A stretch of 64,000 nucleotides of DNA. Origin: Streptomyces sp. Edi4. Lineage in GTDB: Bacteria > Actinomycetota > Actinomycetes > Streptomycetales > Streptomycetaceae. The position numbers were made by a program, and so were the translations under genes. Position 1 is the first letter of the stretch, and each line of letters opens with the position of its first letter. The stretch spans positions 2,852,001 to 2,916,000 of the forward strand of contig NZ_JBEJGY010000004.1 in NCBI RefSeq assembly GCF_040253615.1, given 5' to 3'. The notes under the pieces are model-generated. The model had not been told where the DNA came from. It ran no database searches and saw only the letters and a list, made by a program, of their open reading frames with translations. This document shows, piece by piece, positions 1 to 9,242 of the stretch.

Positions 1-109
1 GCTGCTCGAACTCCTCGTGCTGGCCGGCTGGTACCGGACCATCAGCTACCTGGCCAACGGGCTCGACCTCCCGGCAGAGCCCTGGGGTACGCCGTTCCCG
101 TCCCGGTGA
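1..109 (+). CDS. Carboxymuconolactone decarboxylase family protein, C-terminal fragment
   Basis: Only the last 35 codons lie in the window, read from base 2 to the TGA at 107-109. The peptide contains LLVLAGWYRTISYLANGL and ends in PWGTPFPSR, which matches the C-terminal helix and tail usual for carboxymuconolactone decarboxylase / AhpD-fold proteins of Streptomyces. These are small helical proteins; most are uncharacterised, some act as peroxidase-like or lactone-processing enzymes. The active-site region is outside the window, so the exact role cannot be judged. The gene converges on the DUF397 gene, 12 bases away. Confidence 0.6.
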   Translation, partial: LLELLVLAGWYRTISYLANGLDLPAEPWGTPFPSR

Positions 110-121
110 CCCCGCTGCGGG

Positions 122-487
122 TCAGGCGCCCAACGCCTCCCCCTTGACCGCGTCCACGAACGACGTCCAAGCGCCGGTCCCGAACACGACGGCGGGCCCG
201 GACGGATTCTTACTGTCCCGCACGGGCACGCAGGCGGCGCAGGAGTCGCTGAATTCCAGGCACTCCCCGCTGCTACCGCCGCTGTAGGACGACTTACGCC
301 AGGTCGCGTAGGCGTCGTTCACTTCGAGGCAACTGCCTTCGCTCGCGCCGCTGTACGAGGACTTACGCCAGGATGCGTACGCCTCGCTCACTTCGAGGCA
401 TTCGCCGCTCTCGCCGCCGCTGTAGCTGGACTTGCGCCAACCGGTCAGCACCGAGGCGTTGGGCACGATCTGCTCACTGCGCTTCAT
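122..487 (-). CDS. DUF397 protein with three WRKSSYSG repeats
   Basis: A 121-residue protein of the actinobacterial DUF397 family, the small partner of XRE/DUF5753 regulators. Ordinary members carry one WRKSSYS...C.EV block followed by VPVRDSK and a W-x-x-F-V-x-x-VK end. This one carries the WRKSSYSG block three times (about residues 17, 40 and 63), each with its own Gly/Ser loop and CLEV/CLEF strand, before a single VPVRDSKNPSGPAVVF tail. A strong GGAGG ribosome site precedes the ATG. The start lies 14 bases inside the end of the XRE gene, so the two are translationally linked. Such pairs (AbaA/WhiJ-type loci) affect development or antibiotic output in Streptomyces; the role here is unknown. 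The repeats are visible in the DNA as about 69-bp units. Confidence 0.85.
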   Translation of the reverse strand: MKRSEQIVPNASVLTGWRKSSYSGGESGECLEVSEAYASWRKSSYSGASEGSCLEVNDAYATWRKSSYSGGSSGECLEFSDSCAACVPVRDSKNPSGPAVVFGTGAWTSFVDAVKGEALGA

Positions 488-1298
488 GTTCGTAATCCTC
501 CGCTACAGACCTGATCAGCGCTAGGGACTTCCGGTGCGACAGTGCGTCCCCCAGGGCGTGATCGTAGACTTCCTGGCACTGCCTCACCACGGACGGAAGC
601 TCCCAGACTCGGCCCGTCTTCAACCCTTCGACGTACGCGATGGGCGGGAGGTCTGTGAACCACATGAGCGAGACGAACCCTTCCAGAATGGCGTGGGCGC
701 CCACCGCAAACGGGAGCACGTGCACGCGAATTCGCCGATATTCACCCAGCGTCAAGATGTGCCGTAGCTGCTCGCACATCACGGACGGACCGCCTATAGG
801 TCGTCGCAGCACTGCCTCGTCCAACAGCGTCCACACGACAGGCACGTCGAAGGTTTCGAGGATGCGGGCGCGTTCCAGCCGCGTGACGAGGAGACGATCG
901 CGTTCCGTGTTGCTCTTGGGAGGGTGCCCCGAGCTGAGCACTTCGCGCGCATACGACTCTGTCTGCAAGATGCCCGGAACCAGCTTGGGCGCGTACTCCC
1001 GGATGACCGTCGCCTGGCCCTCGAACTCCAGCGCCTCCTCGAAGTGTTCAGCGACCTGACGCCCGTCCAGGGTCGGCAAGAACCGCTCGAAGAACCCATC
1101 AGTCTTCAGCACCACGTCGAGGCGGCGCGCGTCCTCGATGTCCGGCCGCCTTCGCCCCGCCTCGATGTGGGCGATGTGCGTGCGGGACATCATGACAAGT
1201 CGGCTGAGCTCTTCCTGGGTGAGACCGGCGGCCTCGCGCCGGGCCTTGAGTTCTTCTCCGTACCGGATACGGGATACCGGGTTGTCCTCGATCGCCAC
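474..1298 (-). CDS. XRE-family regulator with DUF5753 domain
   Basis: A 274-residue DNA-binding regulator. Residues about 13-70 form the XRE helix-turn-helix (LKARREAAGLTQEELS, then HIAHIEAGRRRPDIEDARRLD). Residues about 85-265 form the DUF5753 sensor-like region, with the family landmarks LVPGILQTESYAREV, VVWTLLDEAVLRRPIGG and FVSLMWF. The GTG at 1298 was chosen because AAGGGAG sits 8 bases upstream and the protein then starts as family members do; the open frame extends further upstream without support. It forms an overlapping pair with the DUF397 gene and is divergent from the small gene at 1412. The paired proteins are thought to act as regulator and antagonist or co-factor. Confidence 0.88.
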   Translation of the reverse strand: MAIEDNPVSRIRYGEELKARREAAGLTQEELSRLVMMSRTHIAHIEAGRRRPDIEDARRLDVVLKTDGFFERFLPTLDGRQVAEHFEEALEFEGQATVIREYAPKLVPGILQTESYAREVLSSGHPPKSNTERDRLLVTRLERARILETFDVPVVWTLLDEAVLRRPIGGPSVMCEQLRHILTLGEYRRIRVHVLPFAVGAHAILEGFVSLMWFTDLPPIAYVEGLKTGRVWELPSVVRQCQEVYDHALGDALSHRKSLALIRSVAEDYEHEAQ

Positions 1299-1411
1299 GC
1301 GGTCAACTCCCTTGCGTGCGGGCCGCGTTGTCACGCTCTGTGCACTGGCCAGCGTACGCAACGTAACCCCACGCTGTGAGCGGAACACCACACACAGTGA
1401 GAGGCAGTCGC

Positions 1412-1633
1412 ATGACAGCGCACGGCGTGGGGGCGTACGTCGCCCACACAGGGACCGACGTGTACGGGCCCGGCAAGGTGATCGGCGTGGACGGCGAGTG
1501 GCGACGGGTCCGGTTCGTCTATTTCGTCGCCACCATCGCCGTACGCGATCTGCGGACCGCCTCCGCACAGGAGGAAGAGGAGGTGGCCGCGTGGCTGATG
1601 GAGAAGGCCGTCCGGCATGGGGGCAGCTGGTAG
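1412..1633 (+). CDS. Conserved small hypothetical protein divergent from the XRE gene
   Basis: A 73-residue protein starting MTAHGVGAYVAHTGTDVYG. The ATG at 1412 has GAGAGG about 7 bases upstream; an in-frame ATG at 1376 lacks a site. The sequence is beta-rich (GAYVAHTGTD, GKVIGVDGEWRRVRFVYF, IAVRDLRTA) followed by an acidic helix (QEEEEVAAWLMEK), resembling the small barrel-like proteins often found divergent from XRE/DUF397 pairs. No catalytic motif is visible. It shares its promoter region (1299-1411) with the XRE gene, so co-regulation is plausible. I do not recognise a named family. Confidence 0.55.
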   Translation: MTAHGVGAYVAHTGTDVYGPGKVIGVDGEWRRVRFVYFVATIAVRDLRTASAQEEEEVAAWLMEKAVRHGGSW

Positions 1634-2050
1634 CCGGTTTCCCGGTGGCGCTGCGGGTGACGCACGACGGGGGCCGGACGTGGCAGCCGTACGTCATGCC
1701 CCGCCCGTCCGCGTGGGCCGGGCTCTCACACGGGGTGGAGGATGTGGAGGATCCACCTCCGCGTACTCCGCCGAGGCGCCACGACGCGGCGGGTCGCGTG
1801 CGGCCCTGACTGACAGTCACTTTCGGATGGCGGCGCGCCGAACCGCTCGCAGCGGCGCGGGTGTTGGCGGCTCGGGCCGCCCCCGGCGCCGTCTCCCGGT
1901 CCCGGGCCGCCGGGCCGACGATCCGCCGGGGTGCTGCATCCCATCGGTCACGGTCTGACGTGCTGACGGGTGCGTTCCCCCACCCCGCCCCTTCCCGGAC
2001 CCCGACGGGGGCGGGGGCCGGACGATCCGGTCAGGGGCGGAGCGCACTGG
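1634..2050. other. Intergenic stretch, no gene supported
   Basis: Overlapping frames here are short, rich in Arg/Pro/Gly and show no family motif or ribosome site, so they look like GC-driven artefacts. The stretch separates the small + strand gene from the convergent peptidase gene. No clean terminator hairpin was identified. Confidence 0.5.
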
Positions 2051-3454
2051 TCAGGGACGCAGCGCGGGCTCCTTCGTCAGGGCCGGGGCGTCCAGCTTCG
2101 CGTCGAAGGGGGCCGGCTTCGACGCGTTCGCGTTCAGGCCCGCCCAGCGGAGAATGGAGGCCGTGGCCGAGGACTTCTGCGCGGAGGGGAGCAGAGCCAC
2201 CTTCGAGCCGTGGTTGCCGCCCGGCACGGTGTAGACGTAGGAGTCACGCGCCCCCGCCCCGAGGGAGAACCGCTCGGCGCCCCAGGGGTCGTTCTGCCCG
2301 TACACGTACAGCATGTGGTCCGCGTGGTGCTTGACCCACGTGTCGACGTCCCGCATCGCCCACGGCTGGAACCGCATGGGGATGTCGCGCGGCACGAAGT
2401 TGCGCGGCGGCTGGTACCCGTACCGGCTGAGCTTGCCCAGCCACGGTTGCTTGATCGTGGGCGAGCCCAGCTGCGTACCGGCCTGGTAGTAGTACGCCGT
2501 GTAGGGCGCGAGACCCTGGTCGGTGTAGAAGGAGAACCCGGAGATCGTGTCGATGGAGTCCCAGATCGCCTGGTCGCTCGCGTGCGCCGCGTCCGCCGGG
2601 ATCGTGGCGCACTCGGCGAGCAGGTGGTACTGCCAAAAGCCCCACACGTAGTCGAGGACGACCGCCTCGTACGCCTTGTCGAGCGAGCCGATGGTCTTGA
2701 AGGTGTAGCCGTTGGCCGCCGCGTACGCCTGGTACTTCTGCTCCAGCGGCGCGCGCCGCACCAGCGCCTCGCGCTGGACGCCCGCCAGCTTGTCGCGGCA
2801 CTCCTTGGTGCCGACCGTCGCGAGGAACCGGTCGTAGGCCGAGTCCTCGTTGTTCACCACGTCGTCGGGCGCGACGTACGCGACGACGCCGTCCATGTCG
2901 CGCGGGTAGAACCGCTTGTAGTACGTGGCGGTCATGCCACCCTTGGACGCGCCGGTGGTCAGCCAGTTCTTGGAGTAGATCGGCTTGAGGGCCTTGAAGA
3001 TGGCGTGCTGGTCGCTGGCCGCCTGCCAGATGTCGTCCTTGGACCAGTCGGCGGGCGTGGGCCGCGACTGGGGGAAGTAGCGGTACTCGACGGAGACCTG
3101 GTTGCCGTCGACGAGCTGCGTCGGCTCGGTGCGGCCGGGGTTGGTCGACACGTCGTAGCCGCTGGTGTACATCACCGTCGGGCGGTCGGTGTCCTTGTGC
3201 AGCACGGTGATCCGCTGCTTGAACGTGGCCCTGCTGTACGGGTTGTGGTGGTCGACCGGCTGCGTGAAGTTCAGTACGAAGTAGCGGTAGCCGGCGTACG
3301 GCTTCTCCTGGATGAGGCTCATCCCGGGTATCGCCAGGATGCGGTCCTTGATGTCCGGCTCGGCGGCGGTGGCCGCCCCTGCCGTGGCCGTGGTCGCGGT
3401 CATCGTGCCTATCAGCACGACGAGCGACAGCAGCCATCTGAGCGCCTTGCGCAT
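2051..3454 (-). CDS. Secreted S37-family (PS-10 type) tripeptidyl aminopeptidase
   Basis: A 467-residue secreted serine peptidase. Residues 1-30 are a Sec signal peptide (basic start, long hydrophobic run, AGAATAA end). The mature part matches Streptomyces prolyl tri/tetrapeptidyl aminopeptidases of family S37: FVLNFTQPVDHHNP, TSGYDVSTNPGRTEPTQ, EYRYF, then the nucleophile elbow GASKGGMT with Ser170. Asp389 in YGQNDPWG and His415 in PGGNHGS are the likely remaining triad members. These enzymes remove N-terminal tri/tetrapeptides, including propeptides of secreted proteins. The ATG is preceded by GGGGAG. No operon partner is evident; the next minus-strand gene upstream is 108 bases away. Confidence 0.85.
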   Translation of the reverse strand: MRKALRWLLSLVVLIGTMTATTATAGAATAAEPDIKDRILAIPGMSLIQEKPYAGYRYFVLNFTQPVDHHNPYSRATFKQRITVLHKDTDRPTVMYTSGYDVSTNPGRTEPTQLVDGNQVSVEYRYFPQSRPTPADWSKDDIWQAASDQHAIFKALKPIYSKNWLTTGASKGGMTATYYKRFYPRDMDGVVAYVAPDDVVNNEDSAYDRFLATVGTKECRDKLAGVQREALVRRAPLEQKYQAYAAANGYTFKTIGSLDKAYEAVVLDYVWGFWQYHLLAECATIPADAAHASDQAIWDSIDTISGFSFYTDQGLAPYTAYYYQAGTQLGSPTIKQPWLGKLSRYGYQPPRNFVPRDIPMRFQPWAMRDVDTWVKHHADHMLYVYGQNDPWGAERFSLGAGARDSYVYTVPGGNHGSKVALLPSAQKSSATASILRWAGLNANASKPAPFDAKLDAPALTKEPALRP

Positions 3455-3562
3455 TCACACTCCCCTGTGGGGCCCCTGTGGGCTCAAAACGTGGCCCCGC
3501 GAACCTAACCGGGCCAACACCCGCCCCGCCAGACCTCGTTGACCTCAGGGTTCGGGTGCCCG

Positions 3563-3970
3563 TCAGCAGACCCAGCCGGTCTGGCCCGAGCTCCCCGATA
3601 TCGCGCCGGTGGCGCGGACGCAGCGGCTGCCCACGTACACCGTGACCGGACCGGCGCGCTGGGTGTAGAGGCCCGAGTCGCCGGCCGGGGCGCCGCCGCG
3701 CGCCTGGATCGTCACCGACATCTGGCGCCGGGCGCCCGCGCTGTCGGCGACGGTCACCGCGCAGGCGTACCCGTTGCCCTTGTACAGGCGCAGCTCCCCC
3801 GTGCTGAACCCGACCGTCTTCGCGGGCCGGCCCGCGCAGGCGGCCGCCGCGTCCGCGCTGCCTCCGGGGCCGCACACGACCAGGCCGCCCGCCATGACGA
3901 GCACGGCGGCCACGCCCGGGAGAACCCCCCGCCGCCTCTTCCCCGGCCCGCTTCCTGTCCCTCCGAACAC
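3563..3970 (-). CDS. Small secreted protein of unknown function
   Basis: A 135-residue protein with a basic N-terminus (GKRRRG), a hydrophobic segment (about residues 17-33) and an Ala-rich cleavage region (SADAAAACA), so a secreted or surface location is likely. The mature part is beta-rich (VGFSTGELRLYK, ACAVTVADSAGARRQMSVTIQ, GPVTVYVGSRCVRATG) and contains four Cys (CAG, YACAV, SRCV, final C) that could form two disulfides. The GTG start at 3970 has GGAAGGG about 8 bases upstream. It may be a spore- or wall-associated protein or an inhibitor; no family could be assigned. Confidence 0.65.
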   Translation of the reverse strand: MFGGTGSGPGKRRRGVLPGVAAVLVMAGGLVVCGPGGSADAAAACAGRPAKTVGFSTGELRLYKGNGYACAVTVADSAGARRQMSVTIQARGGAPAGDSGLYTQRAGPVTVYVGSRCVRATGAISGSSGQTGWVC

Positions 3971-4076
3971 GCTTGCACCCTTCCGTCGCTTGCGCGTATG
4001 TGGGGTGGGACGCGACGGGTGGCCGGATGGTTCTCCGGGGGTGCGTGCGGTGGGCTCGGCCCGGTTGTGCGGTCGC

Positions 4077-4703
4077 TCAGATGTGCAGCTCCTGGGGGAA
4101 GCCGGTCCAGCGCAGTTCGGCGGGGAGGTGGCCGGTGTCGTTGAAGAGCAGGAGCGACGGGGGGCGGCCGGGGGCGTACCGGATGACGGTCAGGGCGGCG
4201 TTGGCGTGGTTGACGCCGGCCCATCGCCAGTTGGGCGCGTCGAAGGCGGCGCGTATGAGCCAGCCGACGAGGAAGTTGTGGGTGACCAGGAGTTCGTGGC
4301 GCGGCTCGTCGCCGGGGACGGGGCCGGTGAGATCGGCGAGTGCGGTGGCGGCGAGGCGGGTGCCGTGTTCGCGTTCCTGTTCCGGGAATCGGTCCAGGAA
4401 CGTCAGGAAGGCGTCGGCCATCTCCTGCGGCAGTTCCTCGCGGGTCGGGGGGTACGGGAGGTAGTCGCCGGCCGCCGCCGCGCGGCGCAGGGGGACGCCT
4501 TCGAGCTGGTCGGCGATCAGGCGGGCGGTCTCCTCGGCGCGGGCGAGGGGGCCGTGATGGATCGCGGTGAGCGGGGCGGTGCGCAGGCGTTGCCCGAGCA
4601 GGGTGGCCTGCCTGCGGCCGGCGTCGGTGAGGCCGGATTCGTCCGGGGTCGCCTCTGCGTGGCGGGTCACGTAGAGATAGCGGGGGGCGGCGCCGGGGTT
4701 CAT
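4077..4703 (-). CDS. Histidine phosphatase superfamily protein
   Basis: A 208-residue cytoplasmic protein of the phosphoglycerate-mutase-like histidine phosphatase superfamily. The catalytic motif is YVTRHAEAT (Arg14, His15), with Ala in place of the usual Gly of RHG. The second core elements are GPLARAEETARLIADQL and VTHNFLVGWLI, where His follows Thr. The substrate cannot be read from the sequence. The ATG at 4703 is set by a strong GGAGGAGGG site 5-11 bases upstream; the longer frame upstream is unsupported. It is the last ordinary gene before the repeat-rich, accessory 4.8-16.5 kb block. Confidence 0.8.
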   Translation of the reverse strand: MNPGAAPRYLYVTRHAEATPDESGLTDAGRRQATLLGQRLRTAPLTAIHHGPLARAEETARLIADQLEGVPLRRAAAAGDYLPYPPTREELPQEMADAFLTFLDRFPEQEREHGTRLAATALADLTGPVPGDEPRHELLVTHNFLVGWLIRAAFDAPNWRWAGVNHANAALTVIRYAPGRPPSLLLFNDTGHLPAELRWTGFPQELHI

Positions 4704-4815
4704 GGGGTCCCTCCTCCAGAATGGATCAAGCGGGCCCCGCCTGGGACGCGCCCCCGATCCCCCTGGTTCCGCCCCGGCCGGACCGACGTGCGGGTGCGGG
4801 CCGAGCGTGGCGCCC

Positions 4816-4845
4816 GCGCAGTTCCCCGCGCCCCTGAGCATCCGG
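4816..4845. repeat. Left 30-bp repeat flanking the accessory block
   Basis: The core is GCGCAGTTCCCCGCGCCCCT followed by GAGCATCCGG. A copy at 16493-16522 in the same orientation differs at one base (CGCATCCGG). A partial copy of the core sits nearby at 4895-4914. The core belongs to a dispersed Streptomyces intergenic repeat family seen many times in this window (29.3 kb, 39.3-39.8 kb). Confidence 0.85.
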
Positions 4846-4988
4846 CGCGGGCCCGCATGCGGGTACCTCGGCTGCGGGCCGTGCGTGGCTGAGCGCGCAG
4901 TTCCCCGCGCACCTGGCAGGGCTGGTGCTGGCCCGCATCGGCAACCTCAGCCCGTCATGGGGGTCCCCCCTGGCCCTAAAGGGTCCTT

Positions 4989-5130
4989 TCAGGATGCTGG
5001 GTGCTTGCGGGCGAGGGTCATGCAGTGGGCGAGTTGGAGGAAGGCGTCGTGCATGTCGTCGCGTGTTTCCCAGCGGGTCCGTAGGCGGCGGGGGCCGTGG
5101 AGCCAGGCGATGGCGCCACGCCAGCCACCC
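4989..5130 (-). pseudogene. IS5-type transposase C-terminal remnant
   Basis: On the minus strand an open stretch ends at the TGA 4991-4989 and reads AWLHGPRRLRTRWETRDD followed by MHDAFLQLAHCMTLARKH. This is the conserved C-terminal end of IS5-group transposases (W-L-H-x-x-R-R-L-R-x-R-W-E-x-R-D-D). Only about 45 codons remain; upstream the homologous frame is lost and no catalytic DDE region is found. No terminal inverted repeats could be paired. It is a decayed insertion-sequence fragment and supports past mobile-element activity at the left edge of the accessory block. Confidence 0.65.
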
Positions 5131-5786
5131 GCCCAGGCTGGTGGAGAAGCCGAGATTGAACACGGTCGGGTGACGAGAGTGAGCAGCAGGGGCCTGTCCG
5201 GTCACGGAACGGATCACGCGACCGAGCGCTGGGGTCCGCATCAACGCCCGCTTAAACTTGGCCAGTTGGCAGCGGTTCGGCGAGAGCGGGCCGGCGTCTG
5301 GCCAGGGTGCGAGAGCGGGCCGGCGTGTCCCGCGCGTCCCGCGGGAAAAGGACGTCGAGTCTCACGAGTTTCGCTCACCCCGGCCCCGACCCGCGAGCAC
5401 GGCCTCACGGTGGGCGCGTTGACAGCGCGGAGCACGGGGAGTTGACTGCCAGGTACAGCGCGAGGCCATGACACTCCGGACCATCCGGACGGCGCGCTCC
5501 ATCTTGTTTCGCCTGGACCCCGCGAAGAACAGGGCTTACGGCCCTGTGCCGCGGGGAGGCCCTGCCTTTGCGGAGCAGCCGCCTGTCGCCGGAGGCCCGC
5601 GAACAGTACGTCGTCGAATAGGCCCGACGGCAAGGGCAGTTCACGGCTGAGGCCCGCGGCCTCTTCGCCGCATTGGGGTCGGCCAGCAGTAGGCCGACGC
5701 GGCCGATACCGTTCGCCGCCGCCAACGACTTCGGCCGAACAGGCGCCATCGCCAGCGAACATCAAGCAGAGGGAAGTGGCACGCAC
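5131..5786. other. Non-coding stretch between IS remnant and broken gene
   Basis: No reading frame has both a plausible ribosome site and recognisable sequence. The motif GCGAGAGCGGGCCGGCGT occurs twice about 30 bases apart (near 5280 and 5308) as a short direct repeat. The stretch probably contains degraded insertion debris and the promoter of the downstream interrupted gene. Confidence 0.45.
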
Positions 5787-6212
5787 ATGCTGTATGACTC
5801 AGAACGCGCACGGCAGCCCAAGGCCGATACCCCGGATCGCACCACGCGGCGCGCAGCACAGAGGCCCAAAGCCGAACCGGTCCCGGCGCCGCGAGATGGC
5901 CCCGCCGGAACCGCCAACGCCGGCCGCACCCAGGTGACAGAACACCGGCTCCTCTCAGTGGAGGAACGGGAAAGGCTGGCCGCCCGCCTCTAGCAGGCCG
6001 TCAATGACTTCGCGAACAGCCCGCGCCACGCCGTGGAGGAAGCCGACAGCGCCCTCGCCGAAATGGTGACTTACCTGACGAACGCCCTCGCCGCACGCCA
6101 GAGCGCCCTCCGCGCGAATTGGCAGGGCCAGGGCACCCGAGCCGAGACCGATGAATTGCGCGTCGCCCTGGAGCAGTACTGGGAGACCGCGAACCGAGTG
6201 CTGGCCATCTGA
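5787..6212 (+). pseudogene. Conserved Streptomyces stress-island protein, interrupted by in-frame TAG
   Basis: The frame starting at ATG 5787 (AGAGGGAAG upstream) runs to a TAG at 5991-5993 and then continues in the same frame without change of character to the TGA at 6210-6212. Joined, it would be 141 codons: a charged low-complexity start, then RLLSVEERERLAARL, the stop, QAVNDFANSPRHAVEEADSA, LAEMVTYLTNALAARQ and a helical end (ELRVALEQYWETANRVL). The pattern matches a common family in Streptomyces stress or hypoxia islands (LLP-ERD-L--RLQ-AV--FVD-PR-AVEEAD). CAG/TAG exchange is a one-base change, so the gene is probably inactivated by a nonsense mutation. Readthrough or a sequencing error are alternatives. 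Confidence 0.7.
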
Positions 6213-6524
6213 AGAATCCGGCCCACGACCCACGCGAGATGCTGCGGACCATCGAGCCGCGGCAGAGGGCGGCCGCCCTCCAGGTCTCCCAGCGGTTCGG
6301 CGACGAGCCGGTCATCGGGCCTATGAACGAGCCCGGAGCGTGGGAATCGCCCCGCGCGGCCGAGGGCCTGGGCGGCTCCACGCTTGCCAATGCCGACCGC
6401 GTTCGCTGGGGCGCGGCTGAGTCGGTACCGGCGGGCCGCCACGACCAGGGGGGCAGGCCTCGCTGTGGAGCGAAGCCCCAGTCCCCGGCTGCAACCGCAT
6501 GTTCCGCTCCGGGAGGTGGCCGAT
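6213..6524. other. Leader region upstream of the magnesium ATPase gene
   Basis: A 312-base gap ahead of mgtA. A frame from 6239 (MLRTIEPRQRAAAL...) is open but has no ribosome site and no recognised family. The region may hold the mgtA promoter or leader, but I could not identify a Mg2+-sensing fold by eye. Confidence 0.4.
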
Positions 6525-9242
6525 GTGTCAAAGCGTGAACCGGACTGGCCGTGCCCCATCACGGTGAACACCGCGGCACCGTCTCGTGGTCCGGCGCCGC
6601 AAGGCATCCTCGCTGCCGCCGCTCTGGCGGAGGACGAGGTGCTGGCTCGGCTGGCCTCCAGCCGCCAAGGGCTCTCGGCTGCGGTGGCCGCCGACAGACT
6701 GGTGCGATGGGGGCCCAACGCGGTGGCCTCACACAGAGCCAGGGCTCTGCCCGTGCTGTGGCGGCAGTTGCGTTCGCCCCTGCTTGCGCTGCTGCTGGCG
6801 GCCGCGGCGGTCTCATACGCGGTCGGCGAGCGCAGTGACGCTGTGATCATCGGCGTGATCGTGGCGCTGTCCGTGGGGCTCGGCTTCGTGAATGAGTACC
6901 GTGCGGAGAAGGCGGCCGAGTCGCTGCACGGCCAGATCCGTCACCAGGCCGTGGTCCTGCGGGACGGGGACGCGACGGCGGTGGACGTCACTGCCCTGGT
7001 GCCCGGAGATGTCGTCCAACTCCGGCTGGGCGACATCGTTCCGGCCGACGTCCGCCTCCTTGAGGTGTCCGCCCTGGAGTGCGGGGAGTCGGTACTGACC
7101 GGCGAGTCACTGCCGGTGCTCAAGGACAAGGCTCCCGTCGCCGCCGGCACTGCGCTGGCCGACCTGTCCAGCTGCGCCCTGATGGGAACGGTCGTGCACG
7201 CCGGCAGCGCCCGGGGGGTGGTGGTCGCCACCGGAGCCGCCGCGGAGTTCGGAAGGATCGCAGCCGGGCTGAGCGGACACCAGCTGGAGACCGAGTTCCA
7301 GCGGGGACTACGGCGATTCTCCATGCTGCTGGTGTACGTGGCTGGTTCGCTGACCGCGTCGATCTTCGTGATCAACGTGGTGCTGCACAAACCGCTCATC
7401 GACGCGCTGCTGTTCTCCCTCGCCATCGCGGTCGGAATCACCCCGCAGCTGCTGCCCGCGGTGGTGTCCACCAGTCTGGCGGCTGGATCGCGCCGCATGA
7501 GCCAACAGAAGGTCCTGGTCAAACGGCTGGTCTGCATCGAGGACTTGGGCGATGTCGACGTACTGTTCACGGACAAGACCGGCACCCTGACCCAGGGCCG
7601 CGTCGAGTTCACGCGGGCGCTGCCCGCCGGTGGCCAGAGCCCCGAGCAAGTACTGCGATGGGGCCTGCTGTGCACGGAGGCGGACGCCGGGGCCGTCGGC
7701 GCCGGCAGCCGAGCGGTGGGCGGCAATCCGCTGGACGCGGCATTGTGGGCCACTCCGGCCGCCCGCTCACAGCAGGCGGCCCTGGCGGCGTACCAGCGGC
7801 TCGGGGCCCTGCCGTTCGACCATGAGCGGCGCATGATCTCCACCCTCGTGCGCGGCCGCACCGGAGGGGCGGTCCTGGTCACCAAGGGCGCCCCTGAATC
7901 CGTTCTGGAACGCTGCGCCGACGTGCCCGGCGCGGCGCGCGCGATGCTGGACGCGGAGTTCGCCGCGGGCAACCGGGTGGTCGCCGTGGCCACCCGCCCC
8001 GCCCAGGACCTCACCCAACCCACCGCCGGCGACGAACATGATCTGGAGCTTGCCGGACTGCTGGTCTTCCTCGATCCGCCGAAACCCGATGCCGCCGCGG
8101 CACTGCTGCGCCTTGCCGCACTCGGTATCACCGTCAAAATCGTCACCGGTGACAACCCGGCCGTCGCCGTCAAGGTCTGCCAGGAGCTCGCTCTCGAACT
8201 CACCGGCACCGGCACGCTGACCGGAACCGACCTCGACGCCATGAACGACACCGAGCTCGTCGAGGCGATCGCGCGCACCACCGTGTTCGCCCGGGTCAGC
8301 CCGGAACACAAGGCCCGCATCGTCCGGGCCCAGCGCACCACCGGCCACGATGTGGCCTTCCTCGGCGACGGCGTCAACGACGCGCTCGCTCTGCACGCCG
8401 CCGACGTCGGCATCTCCGTCGACTCCGCCACGGACGTTGCCAAGGACGCGGCCGATGTCATCCTGCTGGAGAAGGACCTGGACGTTCTCGCCGACGGCGT
8501 CGTGGGCGGCCGACGGATCTTCGCCAACACCATCAAGTACGTTCTGATGGGGACGTCCAGCAACTTCGGCAACATGTTCAGCGCCGCCGGCGCCTCGCTG
8601 TTTTTGAGCTTCCTGCCCATGCTGCCCTCCCAGATTCTGCTCAACAACCTCCTGTACGACACCAGTCAGCTCGCCATCCCCACCGACCACGTCGACGAGG
8701 CACAGCTGCGCCGTCCCTCGCACTGGGACATCGCCTTCATCCGCCGCTTCATGCTCTGCTTCGGGCCCGTCAGCTCGCTGTTCGACTTCGCGACCTTCGG
8801 CGCCATGCTGTGGATCTTCCACTCCGGGGCTACCCAGTTCCGTACCGGCTGGTTCGTGGAGTCCCTCGCCACCCAGACCTTGGTGATCTTCGCGATCCGC
8901 ACCAGGCGCATCCCGTTCTGGCGCAGCCGCCCCAGCCTGCCGTTGGCCCTGGCCGCCTGCGGGGTGGTTGCTGTCGGAGCCCTGCTCCCCTCCACCCCGC
9001 TGGCTCACACGCTCGGTTTCCAGCCGCTGCCTCCAGGCTTCTTCGCCGCGCTGGCCGCCATGGTCGTCGGCTATCTCGCCCTGATCGAGCTGGGCAAGCG
9101 GCTCTTCTACCGGCCCCGCCCCACACCGGACGCCGCCCCGCGCCCTCACAGAAACCACCGCCTCCTGCGGCGCCGGGCCGCCCGGTTCAGCACCGCTCGA
9201 CCACTTCACGCGGTCACAGATGGAGGAACAAAGCATGTCTGA
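6525..9242 (+). CDS. mgtA: Magnesium-translocating P-type ATPase
   Basis: A 905-residue type-IIIB P-type ATPase, an inner-membrane pump importing Mg2+ at the cost of ATP. Visible features in order are a cation-ATPase N-terminal segment ([18 protein letters not shown]), the first membrane pair (about 85-130), the actuator motif LTGESLPV, membrane pair 3-4 with [11 protein letters not shown], the phosphorylation motif DKTGTLT with Asp350, the KGAPE nucleotide-domain motif, TGDNP, the hinge [20 protein letters not shown], and a C-terminal six-helix region with [32 protein letters not shown] typical of MgtA/MgtB. The GTG at 6525 has GGGAGG 8 bases upstream. The C-terminus has an extra basic tail ([14 protein letters not shown]). 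The stop overlaps the start of the phosphoketolase gene by 8 bases. Confidence 0.93.
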   Translation: MSKREPDWPCPITVNTAAPSRGPAPQGILAAAALAEDEVLARLASSRQGLSAAVAADRLVRWGPNAVASHRARALPVLWRQLRSPLLALLLAAAAVSYAVGERSDAVIIGVIVALSVGLGFVNEYRAEKAAESLHGQIRHQAVVLRDGDATAVDVTALVPGDVVQLRLGDIVPADVRLLEVSALECGESVLTGESLPVLKDKAPVAAGTALADLSSCALMGTVVHAGSARGVVVATGAAAEFGRIAAGLSGHQLETEFQRGLRRFSMLLVYVAGSLTASIFVINVVLHKPLIDALLFSLAIAVGITPQLLPAVVSTSLAAGSRRMSQQKVLVKRLVCIEDLGDVDVLFTDKTGTLTQGRVEFTRALPAGGQSPEQVLRWGLLCTEADAGAVGAGSRAVGGNPLDAALWATPAARSQQAALAAYQRLGALPFDHERRMISTLVRGRTGGAVLVTKGAPESVLERCADVPGAARAMLDAEFAAGNRVVAVATRPAQDLTQPTAGDEHDLELAGLLVFLDPPKPDAAAALLRLAALGITVKIVTGDNPAVAVKVCQELALELTGTGTLTGTDLDAMNDTELVEAIARTTVFARVSPEHKARIVRAQRTTGHDVAFLGDGVNDALALHAADVGISVDSATDVAKDAADVILLEKDLDVLADGVVGGRRIFANTIKYVLMGTSSNFGNMFSAAGASLFLSFLPMLPSQILLNNLLYDTSQLAIPTDHVDEAQLRRPSHWDIAFIRRFMLCFGPVSSLFDFATFGAMLWIFHSGATQFRTGWFVESLATQTLVIFAIRTRRIPFWRSRPSLPLALAACGVVAVGALLPSTPLAHTLGFQPLPPGFFAALAAMVVGYLALIELGKRLFYRPRPTPDAAPRPHRNHRLLRRRAARFSTARPLHAVTDGGTKHV

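Noticed and set aside
1817..2047. Small protein gene on the minus strand
   Set aside because: Arg/Pro/Gly-rich composition, no ribosome site, and no similarity to any family I know.
6239..6538. Separate gene before mgtA
   Set aside because: No ribosome site or recognised sequence, and the end overlaps the mgtA ribosome site and start.
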